Below are positions 38,011 to 45,486 of a stretch of DNA of 45,486 nt, one piece after another. The stretch covers positions 1 through 45,486 of the forward strand of contig JACRCE010000022.1 in assembly GCA_016213015.1 (NCBI GenBank). The letters are read 5' to 3'. Each line of letters begins with the position of its first letter. Position 1 is the first letter of the stretch. The notes under the pieces were generated by a model. The model was given only the letters and a program-made list of their open reading frames with translations. It was not told the DNA's origin and ran no database searches. Position numbers and translations under genes: made by a program. This DNA comes from Deltaproteobacteria bacterium (GTDB lineage: Bacteria > Desulfobacterota > GWC2-55-46).

Positions 38011-39959
38011 CGACTGAAAAGCTTATAAGCATAAGGCTGATGAAGTGCTTCCCCGTGTATATAGAGAAGAACTATGGGCCTGACGCGGCGATCGAGTATC
38101 TCAAGCGCACAGGCCTTACGAGCGAACAACTCAACGACCCGGACCTCTGGATTACGTGGGAACAATACATCAGGATGATCGACGAGTTGGTCAAGTTTAC
38201 CGGAGACCAATCATCCCCTTTTGAGGCCGGCAAATACGCGTCGGCTCCAACTATTTTACATGAGGCGTGGCATCTCATATTCGCCAACCTCGTTGACATG
38301 AAGACCATGTTCAGGACGCTCGTCAAGATCAACCCGATGTATAATCGCACCGCGGACTGGGAGATCATAGAGCTTACCCGAACCTGCGTCAGGCTCAGGA
38401 TAAAATGGAGGCACGGGATACGCACAACCAAGGCGTCGTGCCTTAACAGACAGGGGATGATCGGCGCAACCACCACGATGTTCGGAATGCCGCAGGCTAA
38501 ATCAAAAGAGTTGCAGTGCCAGTCCGACGGATACGATTCCTGCGTCGAGGAGTATGAATGGCGCAACAGACCGCGCCGCGTCTTTACGCCGGCACTGACC
38601 GTTGCGGGAGCGGTTGTTGCCGCGGCCATAACCGGGCTTTCTCACGCGGCCGTTGATCAATGGTTCTTCGCGGCCTCAATCGTGCTTATCGCCTTTCTCA
38701 CCGGATTCGTAATTGACAACGCGAAGATAATGGCCGCATCCAACAGGATAAACGCGGAGCAGAACAAAGAGATGGAAGGACTGGTGAAACGGCTTGAAGA
38801 CAGGTATGAAGAACTGAAAAAAACAACTGAGGAAAAACAGAAGATAGAAAGAGAGCTTTACAAGACCAGACAGGTCGAATCGCTCGGCGTCCTCGCGGGC
38901 GGCATAGCGCACGACTTCAACAACATACTCGGCACAATACTCAGCCATGTCTCAGTGGCTAAGCTCAACCTTGCCGCGCCCGACAAGGCCATGAGGCATC
39001 TGGAGGCCGCTGAAAAAGGCTTCATAATGGCAAAGAGATTGACCGGGCAGATGCTCACCTTTTCCAAGGGAGGCGCGCCGGTCAAGGAGGCAATCAGCCT
39101 CAAGGAACTTATAACCGACTCGGCTGATTTCGCGCTGAGAGGATGGAATACGCGGTGCGAATACTCCATACCGGACGATCTATGGACAATCGTCGCGGAC
39201 GACGCTCAGATAAGCCAGGTCATAAGCAATCTGGTCATAAACGCCTGTCAGTCCATGCCCGACGGCCATAGAGCAATCCGTATAAGGGCTGAAAACGCAT
39301 CGCTTGAGACCGGCGAGGCCGTCCATATCTCCATTGAAGACAACGGCACAGGGATATTGCCTGAGAATCTTGAAAAAATATTCAATCCGTTCTACACGAC
39401 AAAGCCCTCAGGGAGCGGCTTGGGACTCAGTATAGCCGATTCCATCATAAAAAAGCACGACGGACGGATTACGGTCGAGTCAAGGCCGGGCAAAACGATA
39501 TTCCATATATATCTGCCCGCGTTGGAATACGCCGCTCAAGAAAAGGCTTATGTGAAAGAGCGCAACGTCATTTACAAGGGCGCGGGCAAGGTGCTTGTAA
39601 TGGACGACGACAAGGCATTCTCAAACGCGATACGCGAGGGCCTCATGGAGTTGGGATATACGGCCGACGTTACGCCGGACGGGGCAGAGGCAATTGATAA
39701 ATACCGCAATGCCAATGAGACCGGAGCAAGGTATGACGCCGTTATAATAGACCTTGCCGGCAAGGGCGGCTTGAGCGGACAAGAGACCATGCAAAGGATC
39801 CTTGAAATAGACCCCGGCGCCGTCGGCATAATATCAAGCGGCTACTCGAACGAGCCGGTGATGTCGAACTATGGCGGATACGGCTTCAAGGCAATGCTCG
39901 TAAAACCGTATTCGATATCGAAACTGAGCGAGACGCTGCATAAGCTCGTGAAGACTTGA
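38007..39959 (+). CDS. Hybrid histidine kinase with Cys-containing N-terminal sensor
   Basis: 650 residues. Residues 1-190 form a soluble sensor domain that resembles V4R-like or heme/NO-associated sensors: WITWEQYIRMIDELV, TWEII-type strand region, then ELQCQSDGYDSCVEEYEW with C171 and C179 (a C-x7-C-x2-Y ending). Two membrane helices (about 193-213 and 217-236) and a coiled coil follow. HisKA: VLAGGIAHDFNNILG (H302); HATPase: NLVINACQSMPDG, EDNGTGI, FYTTKPSGSGLGLSI. C-terminal receiver (about 528-650) with DDD pocket, IIDLAGKGG (Pro of the usual DLxxPG missing) and VKP. Partner of the receiver-ArsR protein. The ligand is unknown. Confidence 0.8.
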   Translation: MTTEKLISIRLMKCFPVYIEKNYGPDAAIEYLKRTGLTSEQLNDPDLWITWEQYIRMIDELVKFTGDQSSPFEAGKYASAPTILHEAWHLIFANLVDMKTMFRTLVKINPMYNRTADWEIIELTRTCVRLRIKWRHGIRTTKASCLNRQGMIGATTTMFGMPQAKSKELQCQSDGYDSCVEEYEWRNRPRRVFTPALTVAGAVVAAAITGLSHAAVDQWFFAASIVLIAFLTGFVIDNAKIMAASNRINAEQNKEMEGLVKRLEDRYEELKKTTEEKQKIERELYKTRQVESLGVLAGGIAHDFNNILGTILSHVSVAKLNLAAPDKAMRHLEAAEKGFIMAKRLTGQMLTFSKGGAPVKEAISLKELITDSADFALRGWNTRCEYSIPDDLWTIVADDAQISQVISNLVINACQSMPDGHRAIRIRAENASLETGEAVHISIEDNGTGILPENLEKIFNPFYTTKPSGSGLGLSIADSIIKKHDGRITVESRPGKTIFHIYLPALEYAAQEKAYVKERNVIYKGAGKVLVMDDDKAFSNAIREGLMELGYTADVTPDGAEAIDKYRNANETGARYDAVIIDLAGKGGLSGQETMQRILEIDPGAVGIISSGYSNEPVMSNYGGYGFKAMLVKPYSISKLSETLHKLVKT

Positions 39960-39974
39960 TCTACGGAAAACAAG

Positions 39975-40002
39975 TTGAAATTGGGTGACAGTTGTGTATA
40001 CA
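39975..40002 (+). promoter_or_regulatory. Promoter and likely autoregulatory operator of the Phd/PIN pair
   Basis: TTGAAA (39975-39980), 16-nt spacer, TATACA (39997-40002), overlapped by the palindrome TGTATACA (39995-40002). Phd/YefM antitoxins bind TGTACA-like sites at their own promoter; this core differs by two central bases. Leader about 20 nt with GGAGG before ATG 40029. Confidence 0.5.
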
Positions 40003-40028
40003 ATAGAGACACAAGCGGAGGGTATCTT

Positions 40029-40316
40029 ATGAAATTCGTAAGCGTTCGGGATCTCAGGGGCAGATCCGCCCAAGTATGGAAAGAACTGCCGGAAGAAAGA
40101 GAGATGGTCATTACAAGCAACGGCAGGCCAGTGGCCATTCTTTCGGCAATAACCGAAGCAAACCTCGAAGGAGCACTGTCGGCATTCCGGCAGGCGCGCG
40201 CAATCGAGGCCGTTGCCGGCTTACAACGGCAATCCGTCAAACAAGGGATGGACAAAACCCCTATGGCGGAGATAGAGGCTGAAATCAAGGCCGTCCGCAA
40301 AAGACGCGCAAAATGA
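40029..40316 (+). CDS. Phd/YefM-family antitoxin
   Basis: 95 residues. The N-terminal DNA-binding part MKFVSVRDLRGRSAQVWKELPEEREMVITSNGRPVAILSAITEANLEG is typical of Phd/YefM; the C-terminal half is charged and predicted helical, the region that wraps the toxin. ATG 40029 has a GGAGG Shine-Dalgarno. The stop overlaps the PIN-toxin start by 4 nt (ATGA, 40313-40316). Confidence 0.9.
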   Translation: MKFVSVRDLRGRSAQVWKELPEEREMVITSNGRPVAILSAITEANLEGALSAFRQARAIEAVAGLQRQSVKQGMDKTPMAEIEAEIKAVRKRRAK

Positions 40317-40753
40317 ATATCGTCCTGGACACCAATGTCTTAGTCTCAGGACTTTTATCGCCATTCGGGCCATGCGGCGAGATCGCGCGCATGGTTTCTT
40401 CGGGCGAGTTGACCCTCTCATTCGATGCCCGTATTATTTCAGAATACTACGAAGCGCTTCAACGCCCTAAGTTCAAATTCAAAGAGGACAACGTTACCGC
40501 GCTCCTTGAACATGTTGAATTCCGAGGGAAGACCATAGCGTCCTCTCCTTTGCCTTATTCGCTTCCTGACTTGGACGACCAACCTTTTATTGAGGTTGCT
40601 GTTGCAAGCCACGCAGTATGCGTTGTTACGGGAAATCTCAGTCATTTTCCAGCCGAACTCCGTCATGGCGTCAAGGTCTTTCCCCCAAGCGGCTTTCTAT
40701 CCTTCTACAAAAAGTGGAACAGGACGAAAAAACGCACAAAAAGCCGCTCTTGA
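40313..40753 (+). CDS. PIN-domain toxin
   Basis: Predicted RNase toxin, 146 residues of the PIN_3/COG1569 type that pairs with Phd-like antitoxins. Acidic residues expected at the metal site: D6 (VLDTN), E44 (ISEYYEAL), D88/D89 (LDDQPF); the fourth position is TGN (N108), as is common in this subfamily. FSxDAR and VTGNLSHFP motifs are visible. C-terminal KKWNRTKKRTKSRS is basic. Confidence 0.9.
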   Translation: MNIVLDTNVLVSGLLSPFGPCGEIARMVSSGELTLSFDARIISEYYEALQRPKFKFKEDNVTALLEHVEFRGKTIASSPLPYSLPDLDDQPFIEVAVASHAVCVVTGNLSHFPAELRHGVKVFPPSGFLSFYKKWNRTKKRTKSRS

Positions 40754-41054
40754 TGCCTTATCGCCATGCGTTGCGTAGCGCCCCCTTCCCATAGGATGTT
40801 AATAAATCTTCACAAAAGCCGCGTTTCGTCAATATAAATTTTAATGAATCTCCCCGCCGGATACCCTAAGATAATCTCATAGGGATAATCCACGCTGCGC
40901 CGTTGTTCATCCTGACGCCGGAATATGCGCCTGTCGGCCTTTTTCAAAATACCACTTTCGGGTGATTGTAAGCGCCGGCCATTATAGTAAAATTTACTAC
41001 CCTCATATATCCATTGAAGCGATTTTCATCGCCTCAGATTTCGTAGGAACAATA
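40754..41054 (+). other. Leader region of the LuxR/cytochrome operon
   Basis: 301 bp without a recognisable gene. TTGTAA (40976-40981), 16 nt, TAAAAT (about 40998-41003) is a possible promoter about 50 nt before ATG 41055. TACCCTAAGATAATCTCATAGGG forms an imperfect palindrome near 40862-40884. Nothing else stands out. Confidence 0.4.
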
Positions 41055-41342
41055 ATGTCAACGCCGAAAAACAACGACTATGACGGAAAAAAAGATGTGG
41101 AAGCCATCCAAAGACACATGCAACGGATGTTCGACGATTTTGATTTGAGCAGGAGGGAAAGGGAGCTTGCCGTGCTCGTTGTACAGGGGCACACCAACAA
41201 ACGGATAGGAGAACAGTTATTCATCTCCGAGCATACCGTAAAGGCCCACCTTAAAAAGATTTTTCATAAAGTCGCGGTCAAGAACAGAGGCGAGTTTACG
41301 GCAAAACTGTTTGCGCTCAAGAGTATCGGGGCCGAGAGATGA
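41055..41342 (+). CDS. LuxR/NarL-type HTH protein without a sensor domain
   Basis: 95 residues from ATG 41055 (TAGGAAC upstream; the frame is open further to 40962 but without support). Residues about 30-88 form a NarL-type helix-turn-helix: LSRRERELAVLVVQGHTNKRIGEQLFISEHTVKAHLKKIFHKVAVKNRGEF. There is no receiver or ligand domain, so it is an orphan output domain, perhaps a constitutive or redox-linked regulator of the cytochrome gene. Its stop overlaps the cytochrome start by 4 nt (ATGA, 41339-41342), so the two proteins are coupled. Confidence 0.85.
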   Translation: MSTPKNNDYDGKKDVEAIQRHMQRMFDDFDLSRRERELAVLVVQGHTNKRIGEQLFISEHTVKAHLKKIFHKVAVKNRGEFTAKLFALKSIGAER

Positions 41343-44300
41343 AACGTTTGGCATTCATCTGCGCGCTTATCTCCATCTTGTCCGGCAACGCATGGGCAAC
41401 GGGCGGGGTCTTTCCTCAGACCGAGCACGGCGGAACAGACGCGCAGTATCCTGATCGCGCCTCAAGCACGACAAGCCCGGGCGCGGGCAACTCCCCTGAT
41501 GGCGTTACCGGCGTCAACCGCGGCAGGGTTGCCCCATACACCGGCTCCTACGAAGACCCGTCCAACTACGACGCCGGCAAATACCTTTCCGGCGAATGCA
41601 ACCACTGCCACGAGCCGCACGCCTCGTTCGGAGGAGGCGAACCCGTGCCGAACTGGGGTTCGCACGGCGCAACCGGGGCAGGCCCTGACAAGTATCTGTT
41701 GTTCAAAGATTATGACGACAAGTGGACAAGGACCGAACTGTGCGGTTTTTGTCATAATGAGACAGACCCGGACGCGAACGGGATAACAGGAGACACGCCT
41801 TTCGACTACAGCTTCAAGGGTGTAACCAAGTTCCAAGGAACCGCGCACTTCGCGCCGCCCGGGGGACGTAACCCGGTCCAGTGGCCGGGCGGCCAGTACG
41901 GCTCTACCTATCCGGCAAAGTCTTCGTGGGAGGCCGGAACCTGCGTCAACTGCCACACCCCGCATGGCTATCCGTACAGCTCAAGCGAAGTAACCGCGTC
42001 AACGGGTACGCCGTATCCCAAACAACTCGTGGAGCTTGCGGACATAAACAACAAAAACCCCTCCACCTCGCCCATAACCACGTGGCCTAATGTTTCAGGA
42101 CGCGACCCTGTTGACGCGGAAGACCTGTGCTTCACCTGCCATGACGGAAGTCCGGTTATTAACAACGACCTTGCCACCTATAATGGATATGCGGGCCAGA
42201 CCAGTATAAAGGCCGCCTTCGAACAGACCTACCATCATCCGGTAAAAGACTCTGAACAGACCGGCAAGACATCATACTACCATGCAGACGCGGCTACGCC
42301 TATAAACGTTCATTACGCCGTTGAGTGCACCACCTGTCATAACCCGCACCTCGCCTCTGGCAGGTGGGACGATGCAACGAGCGCGTGGGGAGGGCCTACG
42401 CCGATCGTGCTCCCCGGCGTAACTCAGTCGCTCTACCTCTCGAACCCGGCCACCTATCCCTACCAATGGCCGCCTTCATCATGGGGACTTTCATACCAGC
42501 CCGGGGACCTCTGGGGAGACGACCCGGAAGAGAAGATGAACGCGCTTCTTGCCCGGTTTCCCAACAAAGGCACGGGCGGGTGGCAGTTCAACATAGACAG
42601 AGGGTATTCAGAGGGCGCGACAAACATGCCCTTTGACCAGTATGCAAAATACCAGCCGCCATTGGGCAACACAGGGTCAGGGCAATTCTCGCCCGACGGG
42701 AACACCCTGCCCGACTATATAACCTTTTGCCTCGACTGCCACCAGCACAAGGTGGGCACGCATATGCCGATATACTGGGGAGGCGGATTTCCGCCTGGCG
42801 TGAACGCGGCACAGTGCGACGGCTCATGGCCTTATGATTGCGTTACGGCCTCGAGCTGGGAGCCGCACGGCTTCGATTCGGCGAACACCTCGCCATTTGC
42901 CTGTTGCGACGTCGCGGGATGGAAGGGATGCGACGACATGGACACCAACGCGTCCAGTCCTTTTTACGGGATGCCGAGAGGCCGAGGCTACGACGTATTT
43001 ACCAGATGGCCGTTCGAGATGGCCGACAGGATCGCCGGAATGAACTTCGTGCTCGCTTGCACCGACTGCCACGAGCCGCACGGCTCGCAGAACTCAAGCT
43101 TGTTCAGGGGTGTTATAAACGGCAGCGTCTTGGCTTCGATGTCGCACAACAACATCTGCAACGCCTGCCACTGGTATTACGGCGGTGAGATGACATACAA
43201 CACCTGCACAAGCTCGGAGACCTGTTGCAAGGGGTGCGCCACGGCCTCATGCCACTTGACTCAGTCGCTCCACCGCATAGACAACAACGACCTTGGCGGC
43301 GGCGTCGTGCTTTACTCAAAGACATGTCCCTCCGACCCGGTAACCTTCGACATGTCGAGCGCAAACGATACCTCCGGCAAACTGCTGGGAACGGCTTACA
43401 ATAGCCCTTTGAGCGGCGGCTGGTTCAAGGGCAACGGCAAGGGCAACTCGACAGGCACATATATAAAGCCGAACAACGACGGGTATCAGACCTGCCTCCT
43501 TGGAGGCGGCGTACATGAGGTCAACGGGTATAAATATGCCTCTACCATGACGATAGAGGCCCGGATTGACACTCATCGCACCGGGACCTACGACCCTAAC
43601 GGCAACGGCCTCGACGCCGAGGATTATCCGATAGGGTACGGAGCTTCCGCGTCCAACGATTCCAATTTCAGATATATATTCAGCCGGACGGGTGCGACTG
43701 GGATGAACTATGCCTTACAGATATTCAGGCCTGATCCGCAGACTCAGGGCTCCTCAGGCTGCGGAAACTCCTATGGCTGTTACCCAGGCTACGCCGCTAT
43801 TCCGGACAGGGTGGCCTCCATAGCCCTCTGGATGGGTTATTACAGGTCTACAGCCCCCAACTGGGGGGTAAGACGCATCGTCACCGACTTCACCGCCTGT
43901 CCAATAACCAACGACCACTACTACAAGATACGGGCGGTCGTGGATTCGAGCGCGTCCGTGTCGGGACATGCGCCTCCCGGCAACATATACATGGATGACC
44001 AGGGCACCGACTGCAACGGCGCCGGTGAATTATGGACAGGCTTCAGAAACTGCACTGATGCGGACCAGTCGCAACTTTCAGTGTCAGGCACGGCCTGCTG
44101 TAATGATGCCGGATGCGAATTCTCCTCATGCACCTATTCGGTAGGAAACGAAATGCAGGTGTCCTACACGCCGGACCCGAGCGCGCCGGCGGGTTGCAAG
44201 CTTGCGTATGCCATCGGGGCAGAGAGCAGCTATTTGGGGCTCAACTATTATACAGGGAGCACATGCGCTCCTAAGTACGTAAGGGTGTTCAACGGCAGTA

Positions 44301-44365
44301 TAGACTACGTTACCTTCAAGAACTCAGCCGACTACTCCGGCATAGATTATCCGAGCCCGCCGTAA
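41339..44365 (+). CDS. Exported multiheme c-type cytochrome with haem-free C-terminal region
   Basis: 1008 residues, signal peptide about 1-20 (ISILSGNAWA). Eight CXXCH haem sites at C87, C135, C202, C264, C330, C464, C574 and C607, several as CxxCHEPH/TPH/NPH, plus a variant CATASCH (C633-H639, CX4CH). Further Cys (493, 501, 522, 523, 531, 623, 629, 630) may form disulfides. Residues about 640-1008 have no haem motif but strand-rich, LamG/concanavalin-like sequence (STMTIEARIDTHRTGTYDP, FNGSIDYVTFKN). Probably a periplasmic or cell-surface electron-transfer protein. Coupled to the upstream LuxR-type gene. Extracellular location is inference. Nearest relatives I can suggest are doubled-CXXCH (CxxCHxPH) cytochromes. 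Confidence 0.9.
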   Translation: MKRLAFICALISILSGNAWATGGVFPQTEHGGTDAQYPDRASSTTSPGAGNSPDGVTGVNRGRVAPYTGSYEDPSNYDAGKYLSGECNHCHEPHASFGGGEPVPNWGSHGATGAGPDKYLLFKDYDDKWTRTELCGFCHNETDPDANGITGDTPFDYSFKGVTKFQGTAHFAPPGGRNPVQWPGGQYGSTYPAKSSWEAGTCVNCHTPHGYPYSSSEVTASTGTPYPKQLVELADINNKNPSTSPITTWPNVSGRDPVDAEDLCFTCHDGSPVINNDLATYNGYAGQTSIKAAFEQTYHHPVKDSEQTGKTSYYHADAATPINVHYAVECTTCHNPHLASGRWDDATSAWGGPTPIVLPGVTQSLYLSNPATYPYQWPPSSWGLSYQPGDLWGDDPEEKMNALLARFPNKGTGGWQFNIDRGYSEGATNMPFDQYAKYQPPLGNTGSGQFSPDGNTLPDYITFCLDCHQHKVGTHMPIYWGGGFPPGVNAAQCDGSWPYDCVTASSWEPHGFDSANTSPFACCDVAGWKGCDDMDTNASSPFYGMPRGRGYDVFTRWPFEMADRIAGMNFVLACTDCHEPHGSQNSSLFRGVINGSVLASMSHNNICNACHWYYGGEMTYNTCTSSETCCKGCATASCHLTQSLHRIDNNDLGGGVVLYSKTCPSDPVTFDMSSANDTSGKLLGTAYNSPLSGGWFKGNGKGNSTGTYIKPNNDGYQTCLLGGGVHEVNGYKYASTMTIEARIDTHRTGTYDPNGNGLDAEDYPIGYGASASNDSNFRYIFSRTGATGMNYALQIFRPDPQTQGSSGCGNSYGCYPGYAAIPDRVASIALWMGYYRSTAPNWGVRRIVTDFTACPITNDHYYKIRAVVDSSASVSGHAPPGNIYMDDQGTDCNGAGELWTGFRNCTDADQSQLSVSGTACCNDAGCEFSSCTYSVGNEMQVSYTPDPSAPAGCKLAYAIGAESSYLGLNYYTGSTCAPKYVRVFNGSIDYVTFKNSADYSGIDYPSPP

Positions 44366-44366
44366 A

Positions 44367-44421
44367 AGGTTATCGGTTTAAGGAAGATTATTCTTTCACC
44401 TTCACGGATAACCGATAACCT
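44367..44421. repeat. Copy 2 of the TTTCACCTTCAC..GATAACCGATAA repeat, with hairpin
   Basis: AGGTTATCGGTT (44367-44378) pairs with AACCGATAACCT (44410-44421). It could end transcription of the cytochrome gene and of the convergent cyclase gene. Related copy at 17755-17808. Confidence 0.65.
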
Positions 44422-44448
44422 CTCAACCACGCCAGCCCATACGCCGCC

Positions 44449-45318
44449 TCACCTTTTGCCCCGCGTGGTTGCGTCTTTCGTCCCCTCCTGTTTTGCGTCG
44501 GTCGCGCCGAGTCCGTGGCTTATCGAGCGCTTCTCCTCCGAAGGCCCTAAGCGGCTCAAGAGCCTTGGTACCAGCGTTATCGCAAGGATGATTATTATCG
44601 GTATGAGCGCTATCAGCAGTATCTTTACGGCGTTCGGCAGTTTCCTTTTGGTTTGAGATGCATCTTTCTCACGGGCAACGGTTTTTTCAGCCTCCTCCTT
44701 ATTCCAGAAGACCTTGTAGACCTTGAACTCCTCGTCCTTGCCCTTGAGCGCCGTTGTCTTGATGAAACGGCATAAGACCTCCGTCTTGTCCGTCATCGAA
44801 TCGTAAGTTTCCTCGGATATATACGCCTCGCCTGGATTTGCCGTTGTCTCAAAGCGCGAGGCCGTGTTCACGACGTCGCCGAAGACGTCGTTTTTTTCGA
44901 TTATGCACTCTCCGGTGTGAAGCCCGACGCGCATGAGGATCGGGGTACTGGTTTTTTTTGTAACGTTGTATCCGTCGATCTCCTTGAGGATGTCGCGCGC
45001 CGCCCGTACCCCGTCCTGCGCGCTTTCAAAGTAGGAAAGCGTGCCGTCTCCCATGGTCTTTACGAGCACGCCGTTAAAGCGGCCTATTATCGGAAATATT
45101 ATATCGTTGTGATGTTTTATGAGAAGCCTGCTTGAAAGGTCTCCCTCCCTGTCGGCAACCGAGGTGGAGCCTTTCAGGTCTGTGAACATGACGGTAACGC
45201 GCCTTGTGAACTTCTCCTTGAAAAGGTTGTCCATCTCCTCTTTTTTTTCAAGGAATCTGTCGATGTCATTTTCGGGGTGAGGTTCTTGAGGGGCCTTATT
45301 TGCGTTGTCGTCGGGCAT
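44449..45318 (-). CDS. Class III adenylate cyclase with C-terminal membrane anchor
   Basis: 289 residues. Catalytic domain about 38-210: metal-binding D47 (FTDLKGST) and D91 (KTMGDG), adenine-selecting K87 and D148 (FGDVVN), and transition-state N151/R155 (NTASRF), which favour cAMP over cGMP. RKLPNAVKILLIALIPIIIILAI marks one membrane segment (about 231-252), then a hydrophilic tail. There is no sensor domain at the N-terminus, which is charged and disordered. ATG 45318; 7 bp downstream of the preceding cytochrome fragment on the same strand, so probably one operon with it. Confidence 0.92.
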   Translation of the reverse strand: MPDDNANKAPQEPHPENDIDRFLEKKEEMDNLFKEKFTRRVTVMFTDLKGSTSVADREGDLSSRLLIKHHNDIIFPIIGRFNGVLVKTMGDGTLSYFESAQDGVRAARDILKEIDGYNVTKKTSTPILMRVGLHTGECIIEKNDVFGDVVNTASRFETTANPGEAYISEETYDSMTDKTEVLCRFIKTTALKGKDEEFKVYKVFWNKEEAEKTVAREKDASQTKRKLPNAVKILLIALIPIIIILAITLVPRLLSRLGPSEEKRSISHGLGATDAKQEGTKDATTRGKR

Positions 45319-45325
45319 ATACGCA

Positions 45326-45486
45326 CTATTTCTTCTTTAAGCCTTTTTGGACGCCGGGCTTCGGCTCTGTCTCAAGGCCGACTTGAGCAACCGGCTGTTT
45401 TGAACGCGGCGCGGAGTGGCATTTGAAGCAGTTTCTCAACGGAAAGGCCACCTTGTCATGGCATCTGCCGCAGTACTGTCCGCGCC
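45326..45486 (-). CDS. C-terminal end of a c-type (triheme-like) cytochrome, cut by window
   Basis: 53 codons are visible; the start lies beyond the right edge. The sequence contains two haem motifs, QYCGRCHDKVAFPLRNCFKCHS, spaced as in small c7-like multiheme cytochromes, and ends with a basic tail (LKKK-stop at 45326-45328). It is on the same strand as, and 7 bp upstream of, the cyclase gene. Electron-transfer partner unknown. Confidence 0.85.
   Translation of the reverse strand, partial: RGQYCGRCHDKVAFPLRNCFKCHSAPRSKQPVAQVGLETEPKPGVQKGLKKK

Overview
The window is chromosomal DNA from a Gram-negative, probably anaerobic or microaerophilic bacterium. It has lipoproteins, two-component and c-di-GMP signalling, multiheme c-type cytochromes, selenocysteine machinery (SelA) and molybdenum-cofactor genes (MoaA, MobA, MobB). 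This mix, together with abundant short inverted-repeat elements, resembles Desulfobacterota ('Deltaproteobacteria') or Nitrospirota. That placement is inference; no rRNA gene is present to settle it.

Layout. 1-3.2 kb: a higBA-type toxin-antitoxin pair, a minus-strand HAMP protein/nuclease/cyclophilin operon and an AbrB-like + cupin-like pair. 3.2-8.5 kb: a repeat-rich gap, a receiver-HD-GYP phosphodiesterase, a DUF218 protein, ribosomal protein L28, RidA and the bifunctional (p)ppGpp enzyme Rel. 8.6-12.5 kb: penicillin-binding protein 1A and moaA, once apparently 8 nt apart and now split by a 340-bp mobile repeat. 12.6-16.4 kb: a minus-strand purB-purC-purS-purQ-metF operon. 16.5-19.6 kb: an MFS transporter, a DUF3108 protein and an unusual ferritin-like/receiver fusion. 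19.6-24.5 kb: a tightly packed selA - yqhA - GGDEF - radical SAM operon. 24.5-28.4 kb: a repeat cluster, a small lipoprotein, mobB-mobA-mazG, then an AT-rich insert that carries a small gene broken by a miniature element, an intact small gene and a diverged duplicate of the mazG tail. 28.4-34.2 kb: a frameshifted lipoprotein, a DUF2283 pair, a TMTC-like membrane TPR protein and a CsgG-like lipoprotein. 34.4-40 kb: a DEAD-box helicase, DNA polymerase IV and an overlapping response-regulator (receiver + ArsR-like winged helix)/hybrid kinase pair. 40-45.5 kb: a Phd/PIN toxin-antitoxin pair, a LuxR-type regulator overlapping a 1008-residue multiheme cytochrome, an adenylate cyclase and the end of another c-type cytochrome.

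The strongest unexplained signals are: (1) two families of about 140-340-bp miniature inverted-repeat elements that share an internal core but have different termini and make 4-bp target duplications; they have hit the pbp1A stop codon and a small gene; (2) the ferritin-like/receiver fusion; (3) the coupled LuxR-HTH/multiheme cytochrome module, whose cytochrome has a haem-free C-terminal half; (4) the receiver-ArsR regulator with its Cys-containing hybrid kinase; (5) two genes whose promoters predict nearly leaderless mRNAs. No CRISPR array, tRNA, rRNA or complete insertion sequence was recognised.
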